From: Cloeon dipterum
Taxonomy: Eukaryota > Arthropoda > Insecta > Ephemeroptera > Baetidae
Direction of reading: 5' to 3'
Length of the DNA stretch: 64,000 bases
NCBI RefSeq assembly: GCF_949628265.1
Contig: NC_088788.1
Location: 12,028,001 to 12,092,000 of the forward strand
In this document: positions 21,001 to 30,127 of the stretch, one piece after another
Position numbering within the stretch: the first letter of the stretch is position 1
Layout: each line of letters starts with the position of its first letter
Translations under genes and position numbers: made by a program
The notes under the pieces: model-generated
Databases searched by the model: none
Told to the model about the DNA's origin: nothing
What the model saw: the letters and a program-made list of their open reading frames with translations, nothing else

Positions 21001-24000
21001 AAACAATACAATAATGTCACATCTAAAATCATATAAATTCCATACAATTTTTAAAAAACACCCACCTATTCATGAGGCACTTGAGGCAAGCTCCAAAGAC
21101 CAAATGTAACAAATTCTAAGCCACCCCTTTGTTAAATAACACGCACATCTCACAGGTGGTAGGGAACCTTTTTGTTCCGTGAGCTAAATTTTCCCCTTTC
21201 AGCGCGTAAAATATTTTTCCACACATCACAAAGCAGGTGGCTTGGGTTACTAATAACGTTTTCTGAGCATTCCATTGCAACCGCCTCCAAAACTACCCTC
21301 TTCCACAAATTTGTTTCTTGCTTCAAAATTTCCACATTCTTCCAATCAAACGTATGTCCTTTTTTCTGTGCATGCCGCGCTAACTGGAGACCATTGTTCG
21401 TCGAGCTTCCAGTGCTTTTTCCTACGGCTCTCCTATGCTCATCTAATCTGTACTATTTTGAAGCAAGAAACAAATTTGTGGAAGAGGGTAGTTTTGGAGG
21501 CGGTTGCAATGGAATGCTCAGAAAACGTTATTAGTAACCCAAGCCACCTGCTTTGTGATGTGTGGAAAAATATTTTACGCGCTGAAAGGGGAAAATTTAG
21601 CTCACGGAACAAAAAGGTTCCCTACCACCTGTGAGATGTGCGTGTTATTTAACAAAGGGGTGGCTTAGAATTTGTTACATTTGGTCTTTGGAGCTTGCCT
21701 CAAGTTCCTCATGAATAGGTGGGTGTTTTTTAAAAATTGTATGGAATTTATATGATTTTAGATGTGACATTATTGTATTGTTTGTTATTTGATTGTAATT
21801 GTAACTCATGATTAGGACGTACTTGGTGACGTCGAAACTGGTCGAGAAATAAAGAAGACGAATTTCTCTTTAATTTGACAACGAGGATGAAGCCTGGTTT
21901 TAATTATATTCAATATGAAAACAACCTCGAGTGGTCGCACTTTTCAAATATTTAATTTTTTAGGTTAACCCTTGAATGATCCAAAAGAATATTTCTGGAA
22001 CATTTCATAAGATTAATTTTTTGGGTTAACCCTGGAATGATCCAAAAGAATGTTCCTGGAATATTTATTCATGGTTATTAAAATTTTCACCGCCAGGAAT
22101 ATTCTAGGGATATTCCTGATGATTAATTTTAAGGGTGAACTTTAAACATTCTGTGGCTAACCTGGAATAATCGTGGAATAATCTTGGATTATTTTTTTGG
22201 ATTAATCTTTTCGGATAAAAATCGAATAGCCCAAGATTATTCCGGATATTTTCGGAATATAATTTTCTGTGCGGGTTGATATTAGCAAAAATAAAAAGCC
22301 ACGAGTTGTTCAATTGGTTCTAAATTATTTGATGTCATTCAGGGTTCCGAAAAACCCGGGTTTTTTACATTTTGCCCGACCTACCTGGGTTTTATTGGGG
22401 GTAATATGGTTTTTTGGGTTTTTCTGTTTTTTTTTCAAATTTGCTATTCACTGCATTTTTTGAAGAAACGAAGAAATTTAATCCTCATGGATAATAAGGA
22501 CATAATTCAATGTGCAAAAATGCAGCACTACCTTTTCAGCGTTAAAAAAACAGCCAAAAAACAATTTTTTTATTTTCCAGCATTTTTTTATTTTTGATAC
22601 TAAAAATATTAAAGCCTTGGGTACAATAGTGGGTTTTATTGGGTTTATTAGCCTCGTTAAACCCGATATAACCCGGGTGGGTTTTATCCGGGTGGGGAAA
22701 ATTCGGAACCCTGTTTGCTGTTGTCCAAGGATTTAGGCATAAATGCTCAAAGCTACTGGAGCTGCTTTAACCCAATTTGTACTTAATATATGACAAGGCA
22801 AAAAGCAAGAGTGGAGCTGTTCTGTTTTCTTTGGCATGCATTTATTGATATATTCACTTCAATCGGTCGGATAAATAAATTCCTATATCATTAAGCTTAT
22901 GATTTGCCTCACTAATTGTCTTCTTGCAATCCATAGGACGTGTTCCTGGTCATTCGCAGAAAAAAGACAACCATCTTCACAGACTGCAAGGATAGTGCGA
23001 CAGTCCTGGAACTCAAAAAGATTGTCGAGGGTGAGTCTTCTTTCGATTATTGATCAGAGAGCAAGATTAATTAATCTTTACCTTTGAAATTTTTACCTTA
23101 GGTATCACAAAGGTGCCTCCAGCAGACCAAAGGTTGTACACAACCAACTCTGCTATCATGGAAGATGCCAAAACTCTCCAGGACTACGGGTTTAATGCTA
23201 CCACTTCAAAGGCCCAGAATCCCACTTCCATTGGACTGACATTCAGGTGAAGATTTAATTATAAAAATTCCTATCTTTTGTATGATCAGTTAAATATCGC
23301 ATTTTTTTCTAGCTTTTATAACAATTTTGGTCTGAAAATTCTTTCTTAACTTTTTTACTGAAAATTCCAATCACACAATAGCCTAAGAGATAAATAACAA
23401 AGCTAACCCATGGATTTTGAGTCAATTTGGTGGTTTGAAAATTAATTGCATAATTCACCAGTAGCATAAACCCTAAGTGTTCGAAGCCGCCAACAGATGG
23501 CGCCACCGTAGACTTTCGATTTTAAGGCACTGCCGCTGCGATTTCAGACTCAATCTAGCTACTGTGCATTCTTCAATTAATTTGCTAATTTTTGACGTGC
23601 TGTAAACCAAAATCGGTTCAGCCAATCGCCGTAGAATCGTGAAAAACTATTTTTTGAAATAAAAAAATCTTTTCCAACGTTTCTACGGCGAATGGCTGAA
23701 CCGATTTTGGTTTTCAGCACGTCAAAAATGAGCAAATTAATTAAACAAAGCAAAATAGCTAGATTGAGTCTGAAATCGCAGCGGAAATGCCTTAAAACTG
23801 CTTAAAACAAAATATTTAAGTAAGATTGTGGTTGCGTCATCTGTTGGCGGCTTCAATAACTAAGGGTTTATGCAACTGGCCAATTTGGTGGTTTAAAAAT
23901 TAATTGCATAATTGGTTATCATTTAATAGTCCAAGTATAATTGGTAGCTGAGATAAAATTTCGTCCATCTATATTTTATACCCCTGGTGATATCTTATTT

Positions 24001-27000
24001 AGAATGGTTCCCTTTTCTTAACTTTTAAAATAATAATTTTCCTCAATTGACCAGTTGTATAAACTAGTGCCTTCTTCGGTAGCAAATTTTTCTCCCTGGG
24101 AGTACCGGTCCCGAAAAAATGTTCCCTGTTACCGGCATTTCCTGGTGCCCTTACCAAATATTTTTCCCGGGAATTTCCGCTCCCGACTCTTATTTCCCGA
24201 TTCTTCCCGCTCCCGATTTCCCGCCAAAAATTTTAAAATCGAAAGTAGACAACATCTGCGTTGATCACTTATAAGTTAATTAATTAATTCTTAGCTCTCA
24301 TATTTATAAATACAAACATACTATCGTCCTGGTCCCGCAAAAAGTGCATAACTTTTTTTGGTCCACCCGTAGAAGTTGCGCAACTTTGTTTGGTCTACCC
24401 GTCGATGTTGCACAACTTTTTTTGGTCGACGCGCAGAAGTTGCGCAAAATGCAAAACTTAAATTTTTCAGGAGGGGGGAAAAACTGTTTTGTTGCCAGCA
24501 TGTTTAGAGCACAGAACAGCTGTCAGTGGCTTTAGTTAGAACTTTTTGTGCTTTAAAAGCTTATATAAAAAAAATTTGTCTATGCGCAATGGAACGCCGA
24601 AAAGCGTATTCCTTTTATGGGGCCCCTCATGATGCATGCATGTTTTGCAAAGGAATTTCGCGATTTGCTTTAAAACCTTTCGTCTAATATTTGCAATTTA
24701 TTGCAGCCTCTTAACATAGATATAGGGGTAGAGATATCAAGCACCTGATTTTTAACTACGCTGGTAGATTTTTAATAAAAGCTCAATAAATTTTAATCAC
24801 TTTTGAGAAATCCGGGTTCGATTGTCCCGTTATCATATTTAAACACCTTATGGGATGTTGTTAAATGGTAAGCCACAATTTTAAATGCAAATTTAATTTG
24901 CAAATATTCTGGCTTCCATTTTTAAAGAAATCCATGCCACCAAAATATTTATAATATTCACTGTACAAATTGTGCGTGCATTTTTGCGAACCATGCGTGT
25001 TAATTATTAAAGAGTAACGTTTATTTTTTTTTAAATGTACATAATATTAATCTATATGCATAAATGTCGCTGAATAGGTTTTTCGTTTCAAAACTACATT
25101 CATAAAAAAATTTATTAAGTCATTATGATGAGTTCCTGACAAACAAAATGCAGATTTATATTCTAGTATGCAACTCTTATGCATAATAATGATGGTAATT
25201 ATGTATCTATTAGAGCATTGTGTGGTATTTACTATAAAGTTAAATATTCCACTGTCTAAACTTTTATTACCGCGCCTTTTTTAAAATAGAAAAACCACAA
25301 CCACAGCCGTCCTGACCACAACCGCAGTTGCAGTTAACAGCAAAATTACCGCTATGCTGCCTATGCTGCAAATTATTACTATGCAATTCCTGATGATTAG
25401 AACTTAGAACCCAAGATTTGAAGATACAAAGAACCCAAAAAGTAAAAAATATAATTTTTGGGTTTAATTTTTTTGAAGTTAACTTCCTGAAATCTAGAAA
25501 TAACGCCAATTACCATCATTATTATGCATAATTGTTTACTGATACTTTATTCGTGTATAAATCGATATTTTATTTGTCAGCAACACATAATAAATAACTT
25601 AAATTTTATTTTGAATTTAGTTTTAAAATGAAAAATCTATTCTGCAAAATTTATGCATAATTATAGATTACATTGTGTACAGCACAACTCTCTTAAATGA
25701 AAAAAAATCAACGTTTTAGTACCTCATGACAACTTGTGCAGCGAGTATTCTGACTCTTTTGCTGGCAAACACATTTTTTCCAAGTACCGCACATTCCACA
25801 AATTTTAATTCGTGTCGGAAAATATTTTTCATTAGATTTCGTAGTGTTTAAAACCCTTGTTTACAGAGGCCAGCACACTTAAGCGAAATCCAGAAAATCA
25901 GTATCATGCATGTATCTGAATAATCAATGACGATTTTCGCGATAGGATTAAGGGTAATTATTGTCAATTTTTACCGACTTTATTTGCCCATCCTGAATTT
26001 TACATATGTTGTTAGGGATGTTTCATAGTCTGTAACCTGAAATTTTGAGCAAAAAATTCGGGGGCTTTTGTTGGGAAATCGCGATTTTCGAAAATTGAAA
26101 ACTTCAGATAGTAAATCCGAAATATCAAGTTATCTTCGGTCAAAATTGGAATTTTGATAAGATTTTTTCACCTCCAGACGTAAATTTTTAAGTAGAACAA
26201 GTTTGCCGTTGGTCAAAATTTTGTAGGTCAAAGGTCAAGGTCACAAATTCGCATGCCAAATGTTTGGTTAAAAATATCGCAAAATACGCCCCCTCGGATT
26301 TTTTCATGAAAACGTAAAAAATGTAGCCTTGAATGCGTAGAATCGAATGGTCAAGAGAAATCGATGGGCACTCTCATAGATCGCGAGATATTTTGAATTT
26401 AAGGATTCGTGTCGAGCGTCCGGCACGACGACAATATCATCCGGCGATTTTACTTTCGTAATTTACGTCGGAATTTGATCTGTAACCCCACATGTTATGC
26501 ATATGATTACTTAGAAAAATAAACTAGCTTTCCAGTGGTGTGGTTAAATTTTTTTTTGGTCTCAAACTTTTCAAGAAATAGCGGCGCGCGAAAAGAAAAT
26601 AGAAAGTTTTCAAATATTGACATTTTTGCAAATCTCAAATCTCGGGTTCTAACCATCAGAATTGCAAAAACTACCCACCGTTGGACTCGTCTCGACCTGC
26701 CCTGACTAGCTGAAAGGTTAAGGGGTGCTTTTACCCCCTACCCCTAAGTTTATATACTTCAACCCCCTCGAAAAAGGTAAAAAAATGTAGCGTCTTAGGG
26801 GTAGGGGGTAAAAAGCACCCCTAAACCTTTCAGCTGGTCAGGGCAGGTCGAGACGAGTCCAACGGTGGGTAGTTTTTGCAATTCTGATGGTTAGAACCCG
26901 AGATTTGAGATTTGCAAAAATGTCAATATTTGAAAATTTTATATTTTCTTTTCGCGCACCGCTATTATTTGAAAAGTTTGAGACCAGAACAAATTTTAAG

Positions 27001-28282
27001 CACACCACTAAAAAGCTCGTTTATTATTCTAGGTAATCATATGCATAACATGTGGGGTTACAGATCAAATTCCGACGTAAATGACGAAAACAAAATCGCC
27101 GGATGATGTTGTCGTCGTGCCGGACGCTCAACACGAATCCTTAAATTCAAAATATCTCGCGATTTATGAAAGTGCCCATCGATTTCTCTTGACCATTTGA
27201 TTCTACGCATTCAGGGCTACATTTTTTACGTTTTCATGAAAAAAAATCCGAGGGGGCGTATTTTGTGATATTTTTAATTGAACATTTTGCATGCGAATTT
27301 GTGACCTTGACCTTTGACCTACAAATTTTTTACCAATGGCAAACATGTTCTACTCAAAAAGTTACGCCTGGAGGTGAAAAAACCACATCAAAATTCCAAT
27401 CTGGACCGAAGATACCTTGATATTTCGAAGTTACTATCTCAACTTTTCAATTTTCGAAAATCGCGATTTCCCAAAAAGAGCCCCCGAATTTTTTGCTCAA
27501 AATTTCAGGTTACACACTATGAAACACCCCTAACAACATATGTAAAATTCAGGATGGGCAAATTAAGTCGGTAAAAATTGACAATTACCCTTAATCCTAT
27601 CGCGAAAATCGTCAAAATAATAATTTTCCTCAATTGACCAGCCGTATAAACCCTTAGTTATTGAAGCCGCCAACAGATGGCGCAACCACAGACTTTCTTA
27701 AAATTTTTGTTTTAAGCGGTTTTAAGGCATTTCCGCTGCGATTTCAGACTCAATCTAGCTATATTGCTTTTTTTAATTAATTTGTTAATTTTTGACGTGC
27801 TGAAAACCAAAATCGGTTCAGCCATTCGCCGTAGAAACGTAGGGAAAGATTTTTTTATTTCAAAAAATAGTTTTTCACGATTCTACGGCGATTGGCTGAA
27901 CCGATTTTGGTTTACAGCACGTCAAAAATTAGCAAATTAATTGAAGAATGCACAGTAGCTAGATTGAGTCTGAAATCGCAGCGGCAGTGCCTTAAAATCA
28001 AAAGTCTACGGTGGCGCCATCTGTTGGCGGCTTCGAACACTTAAGGTTTATGCAACTGGTGAATTTATACATATTTTTCTTCATACCAAATTATGCATGA
28101 TATGGACGTCGATAATTTGTAACGTAGAGCTATGATCCTCCGCAGATAAATAAGTTTGCCTTAATTTCAGGTTGAGTTCCGGAGAGTTCGAAGATTTGGA
28201 ACTGTGTCCTTACTCAACTCCACCTGAGCTGCCTGATGTAATGAAGTCGCAGGATGCTAATGGACAAGAACAAGCTGCGTAA
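18006..28282 (+). CDS. EloB: Elongin B
   Basis: Four coding exons (18006-18008, 22937-23030, 23102-23246, 28171-28282) encode 117 residues, the normal length. Exon 1 contributes only the initiator ATG, followed at once by the donor GTAAGT. The protein is ubiquitin-like: [16 protein letters not shown], then [23 protein letters not shown] and the tail [13 protein letters not shown] that contacts partners. Elongin B pairs with elongin C in two settings: the Pol II elongation factor with elongin A, and cullin-2/5 ubiquitin ligases with VHL or SOCS-box receptors. Introns 1 (4.9 kb) and 3 (4.9 kb) are far longer than other introns here and filled with repeats, while intron 2 is 71 bases. Confidence 0.96.
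19001..19168. repeat. Pair of 64-base direct repeats in EloB intron 1
   Basis: The block starting GCGAGGGGAACCC at 19001-19064 recurs at 19104-19168 with one or two differences, 103 bases apart. The unit contains TTGTTATTTTCCACGAACAA, itself partly symmetrical. It could be a two-copy tandem or the ends of a decayed element. Confidence 0.85.
19339..19441. repeat. Small inverted repeat in EloB intron 1
   Basis: Arms of about 36 bases (19339-19374 and 19404-19441) are imperfect reverse complements. Each contains CTCACACTTCTCGCT or its complement around a loop of about 30 bases. It would fold into a stable hairpin in the transcript. Confidence 0.8.
19490..19770. repeat. Degenerate GTTAACC / CCTGGAATA repeat, fragment 1
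   Basis: The stretch is made of repeated words such as GGTTAACC, TTAACCCTGG and CCTGGAATA in both orientations. The same vocabulary returns at 20830-20870 and 21960-22260. This suggests one repeat family broken up by later insertions. No coding capacity. Confidence 0.6.
19868..20035. repeat. Imperfect inverted repeat, about 170 bases, in EloB intron 1
   Basis: The left arm runs from CATGTTACGAAAAATTATGG through CAGTTTCCACTGGGCT. The right arm carries AGCCCGGCAGAAACTG and AATTTTTCCATG, the reverse complement with mismatches. The size and symmetry suit a small foldback MITE. Confidence 0.7.
20041..20460 (+). other. GC-richer patch in EloB intron 1
   Basis: A patch of about 400 bases is clearly richer in CpG and GC than the rest of the intron. 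Open frames at 20116-20364 and 20283-20513 show no recognisable similarity. It might be unique host intron or part of an old insertion. Confidence 0.35.
20873..21917. mobile_element. 1.04-kb foldback element with about 460-base arms
   Basis: Bases 20873-21330 are a near-perfect reverse complement of about 21453-21917, separated by a unique core of about 122 bases. The outer ends read GAATATAATTAAAACCAGGC on both sides in opposite orientation. Because the arms mirror each other, the same 61-residue open frame appears at 21150-21335 minus and again on plus inside the right arm. It is a by-product of symmetry, not evidence of coding. The element sits inside the GTTAACC repeat family. I infer a non-autonomous foldback transposon or a head-to-head insertion of one element. 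Near-identity of the arms suggests youth or arm-to-arm conversion. Confidence 0.85.
21940..22265. repeat. Degenerate GTTAACC / CCTGGAATA repeat, fragment 2
   Basis: This has the same repeated words as 19490-19770, including GTTAACCCTGGAATGATCC and AATGTTCCTGGAATA, directly after the right arm of the 1.04-kb foldback. The foldback appears to have split or landed beside this repeat. Confidence 0.6.
22340..22713. mobile_element. Short element with CAGGGTTCCGAA terminal inverted repeats
   Basis: The left end CAGGGTTCCGAA at 22340 is matched by TTCGGAACCCTG ending at 22713. The inside is rich in CCCGGG and GGGTTTTAT words. CAGGG ends are typical of hAT-type elements, but I do not see a clear 8-base target duplication (left flank ATGTCATT, right flank TTTGCTGT). 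The open frames inside are low complexity. Best read as a non-autonomous DNA element. Confidence 0.6.
23423..23914 (+). repeat. 33-base direct repeats flanking element A
   Basis: The block CAATTTGGTGGTTT followed by AAAATTAATTGCATAATT lies at 23423-23455 just before element A and at 23881-23914 just after it, with one substitution. This is longer than any usual target-site duplication of a cut-and-paste element. Confidence 0.85.
23457..23880. mobile_element. Palindromic element A (0.42 kb) in EloB intron 3
   Basis: The ends are CCAGTAGCATAAACCCT and the inverse of CCAGTTGCATAAACCCTTAG. Each arm carries GCCGCCAACAGATGGCG, CGCTGCGATTTCAGACTCA and CCAAAATCGGTTCAGCCA, reversed in the second arm around a short AT-rich centre near 23655. 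It has no coding capacity and MITE-like size. A second copy in reverse orientation lies at 27638-28062. Confidence 0.85.
24027..24064 (+). repeat. 38-base sequence repeated at 27614-27651
   Basis: AATAATAATTTTCCTCAATT, then GACCAG and GTATAAAC, occur here and again at 27614-27651 in the same orientation with two mismatches. The end resembles the terminus of element A (CCAGTTGCATAAAC). The two copies bracket 3.5 kb that contains the giant palindrome. Confidence 0.8.
24060..24245 (+). repeat. Low-complexity TTCCCGG/CCCGCTCCCGA region
   Basis: A 190-base patch dense in TCCCGG, GTTCCC and GCTCCCGA words, unlike the surrounding AT-rich intron. It resembles the CCCGG-rich interior of the element at 22340-22713. 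Origin unclear. Confidence 0.4.
24344..24450 (+). repeat. 32-base tandem repeat, about 3.3 copies
   Basis: Units start at 24344, 24375, 24407 and 24439. Each reads about GTTGCGCAACTTTTTTTGGT followed by CYACCCGTMGAA. The unit begins with GTTGCGCAAC, itself a palindrome. Open frames run through it on both strands because the repeat lacks stops. They are not credible genes. Confidence 0.85.
25180..25532. repeat. 350-base segment bounded by inverted TGCATAATAATGATGGTAAT
   Basis: The 21-base word starting at about 25181 occurs reversed at about 25510-25530. This suggests a small inverted-repeat element. The inside contains short CAACCGCAG/CAACCACAG-type repeats and an unsupported open frame on the minus strand. 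Confidence 0.55.
25928..27614. mobile_element. Giant near-perfect palindrome, 820-base arms, 47-base loop
   Basis: Left arm 25928-26747 and right arm 26795-27614 have equal length and are reverse complements, with scattered mismatches. They begin with TGACGATTTTCGCGATAGG and end at ACCCCCTACCCCTAA beside the loop. Neither arm carries a convincing protein. The element lies in EloB intron 3, so the nascent transcript can form a very long double-stranded hairpin. I infer a foldback-type mobile element. No clear target duplication is visible. Confidence 0.9.
27638..28062. mobile_element. Palindromic element A', reverse copy of element A
   Basis: It starts CCAGCCGTATAAACCCTTAG and ends TTTATGCAACTGG. 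Read in reverse complement it matches element A at 23457-23880 base for base over most of its length, including the asymmetric details (for example ACTGCCGCTGCG in one arm and ATTTCCGCTGCG in the other). It therefore sits as an inverted copy on the far side of the giant palindrome, about 110 bases before the last EloB exon. Confidence 0.85.
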
Positions 28283-28894
28283 ATCGTATTTAAACTTCGA
28301 ATTCCCCTGCTTTTGATAAGTTAAATTCATCAAAAAAATTGTTATCAATATTTATTAGCAGCTTGATGAGATGCAAGGGGAAAATTTCACGGGAAAGTGC
28401 TTTTCAAATTTCAGATCCAAATTTTACCTGTTTTAATCGCTTCAGAAGTAAATTTCTCAATATGTTTATAATTTGCATTTTACGTTTCCAGTAATATTCA
28501 CCTTCTCTTTGAGAACACACGAAAATAATAATAGAATTGACACGAATTGTGGTCATATTGGTGTAAGCCTGATGTGTTGGCGATTGTTAGTTATGTAAAG
28601 GATGTCGGTCAATACATTCTCAAAGACAAAAATTTGAAGACCAATGAATGATTTGAAGTCGTTGGATCTTTTAAATTGTTTCAACTATTATTAAGGTAAA
28701 ATGAGATTTTCAGTGGTCTGGCTAAACAAACTAATTACAATAAAGGAGTTTCTTACATCATCACATCCCTTGATTTATTTTATTTTAACACAATTTAGGT
28801 ATAATATCGCAAGGATTCGTGTCAGCCACAGCGTTTATGGTAATATGCAATCAACAACCTACGGGTCGTAATACACAATTAACTGAAAATTAAG
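28283..28894. other. EloB 3' UTR and gap to the convergent Mis18-like gene
   Basis: About 610 AT-rich bases separate the two convergent stop codons. An AATAAA near 28740 could end the EloB transcript. No other gene is seen. Confidence 0.5.
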
Positions 28895-30127
28895 CTAATC
28901 GTCTTGCCCGAGTTCTTTGGAAATAAGCACTAGTAAATTTGCCACAGCTTCTTTGATTCCAACCCTGTCTTTGCAGGCATCAATGCAGACGCATGCCAGA
29001 TCTTCAATTTGCTGGGTCATCCCGTTGATCTTGTCCTCGAGCAGTTTGACCCTCTTTTCTAGCTCGGAGCCACTGACGTCGACCTTTGGGAGTCTCGGCA
29101 CCTGCATGCTGGTCCTGAGGCATACAATTAGAAGCTGTTTTTCAGTCACAATGGTTTTGCCCAACAAAAGGAATGCCAAAAAAGGCCCGAAACTGTGCGG
29201 AATTCTCAATTTTTTCGCATAGCATCGAACGTGGACAATTTTTTTCAACTTTTAAGGCTGGGTATACCAACGCCTTGATTTGGCTACTTAAATAAACAGT
29301 CAGTTCCATTTAAAAAAAGAAGAACGTTTAGTTTGGTACCTGATATAAGTCTTCTTCAGGTATCAAAAATTACAGGACCCTTGACCTTGAATGAGGCCCG
29401 CTGCTATCATTAGGGCTCAAAGACACTTTAAAAAACGGCCACTTCTAAAACAGAAACAGAATCCCCAAGAGAATTATTTAATATAACCTAAAAATTCAAT
29501 AATAGCGAAATCGAGAAGACATTGCTTTATGCGGATTTTAATTTACAATACTCAAAGCTGATAATATCACATTTTTTAACGAGTAGTCTTTAAAATGGGA
29601 TTTTGTAAACCCAGCTGATCAATGAATTATTTTGGGGCATTCCAATTTTCAGGCAAAACCAGTTTCACCGTTTTTTCAAACGGAGACGAGATTAACTCAC
29701 GAGGAAATTTCAGACACGGCGATGCCAATGAGTCCAAGGAATTGTTTGAATTTTTCCGTCACTTCGCAATACTGTCTGCCAAGGTGGCGATGGCACTGCG
29801 CGCATTCGACGTTTCTGAAGCGGCACTTCATGTCGAAGACCTGTCTGGACGTTTTCACCGAGCTCTCCATGAGGCAGTTGTCCAGTTCTGCGATACCTTC
29901 CAAATTAGTCACAAAATACAAAAATTTCTAAAAATGCTGTGCTAACCAGTAAAAAAGATTATCTTTCCATCATTTTGAATATCAATCTTGAACCTGTCGT
30001 TGCCGACAATCGACTTGCAGTTTTTGCACATATAAATTATAATGGTCTCTCTGTTCATCTCATCGTCAATGGGCTGTGAATTAGTTGACGAGGCCGGCGA
30101 AGGCGAAAAAACACACCTCGAATCCAT
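28895..30127 (-). CDS. Probable Mis18 domain protein (centromere licensing)
   Basis: Three exons on the minus strand (29947-30127, 29701-29896, 28895-29114) encode 198 residues with consistent phases. Residues about 30-110 carry two CxxC pairs of a zinc-binding Mis18/Yippee fold: IYMCKNCKSIVGND and VECAQCHRHLGRQY, followed by a LGLIGIAVSEI segment. The C-terminal 70 residues (SGSELEKRVKLLEDKI onward) are predicted coiled coil. This order, CxxC beta-domain then C-terminal helix, matches Mis18 proteins, which help load CENP-A at centromeres. A Yippee-like or other zinc protein is the alternative. The two introns are 50 and 586 bases. The gene converges with EloB. Confidence 0.65.

Noticed and set aside
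21150..21634. Identical 61-codon open frames on opposite strands
   Set aside because: They arise because the two arms of the foldback mirror each other. There is no recognisable domain and no splice or start context.
24720..24835. tRNA-like pieces (GGTAGAG and GGGTTCGATTGTCCCG)
   Set aside because: The A-box and B-box words are roughly spaced, but no acceptor stem or cloverleaf can be formed. At most a decayed tRNA-derived remnant.
25267..25509. 80-codon minus-strand open frame with [13 protein letters not shown]
   Set aside because: The cysteine-glycine run comes from a short CAACCRCAG-type repeat inside an inverted-repeat element.
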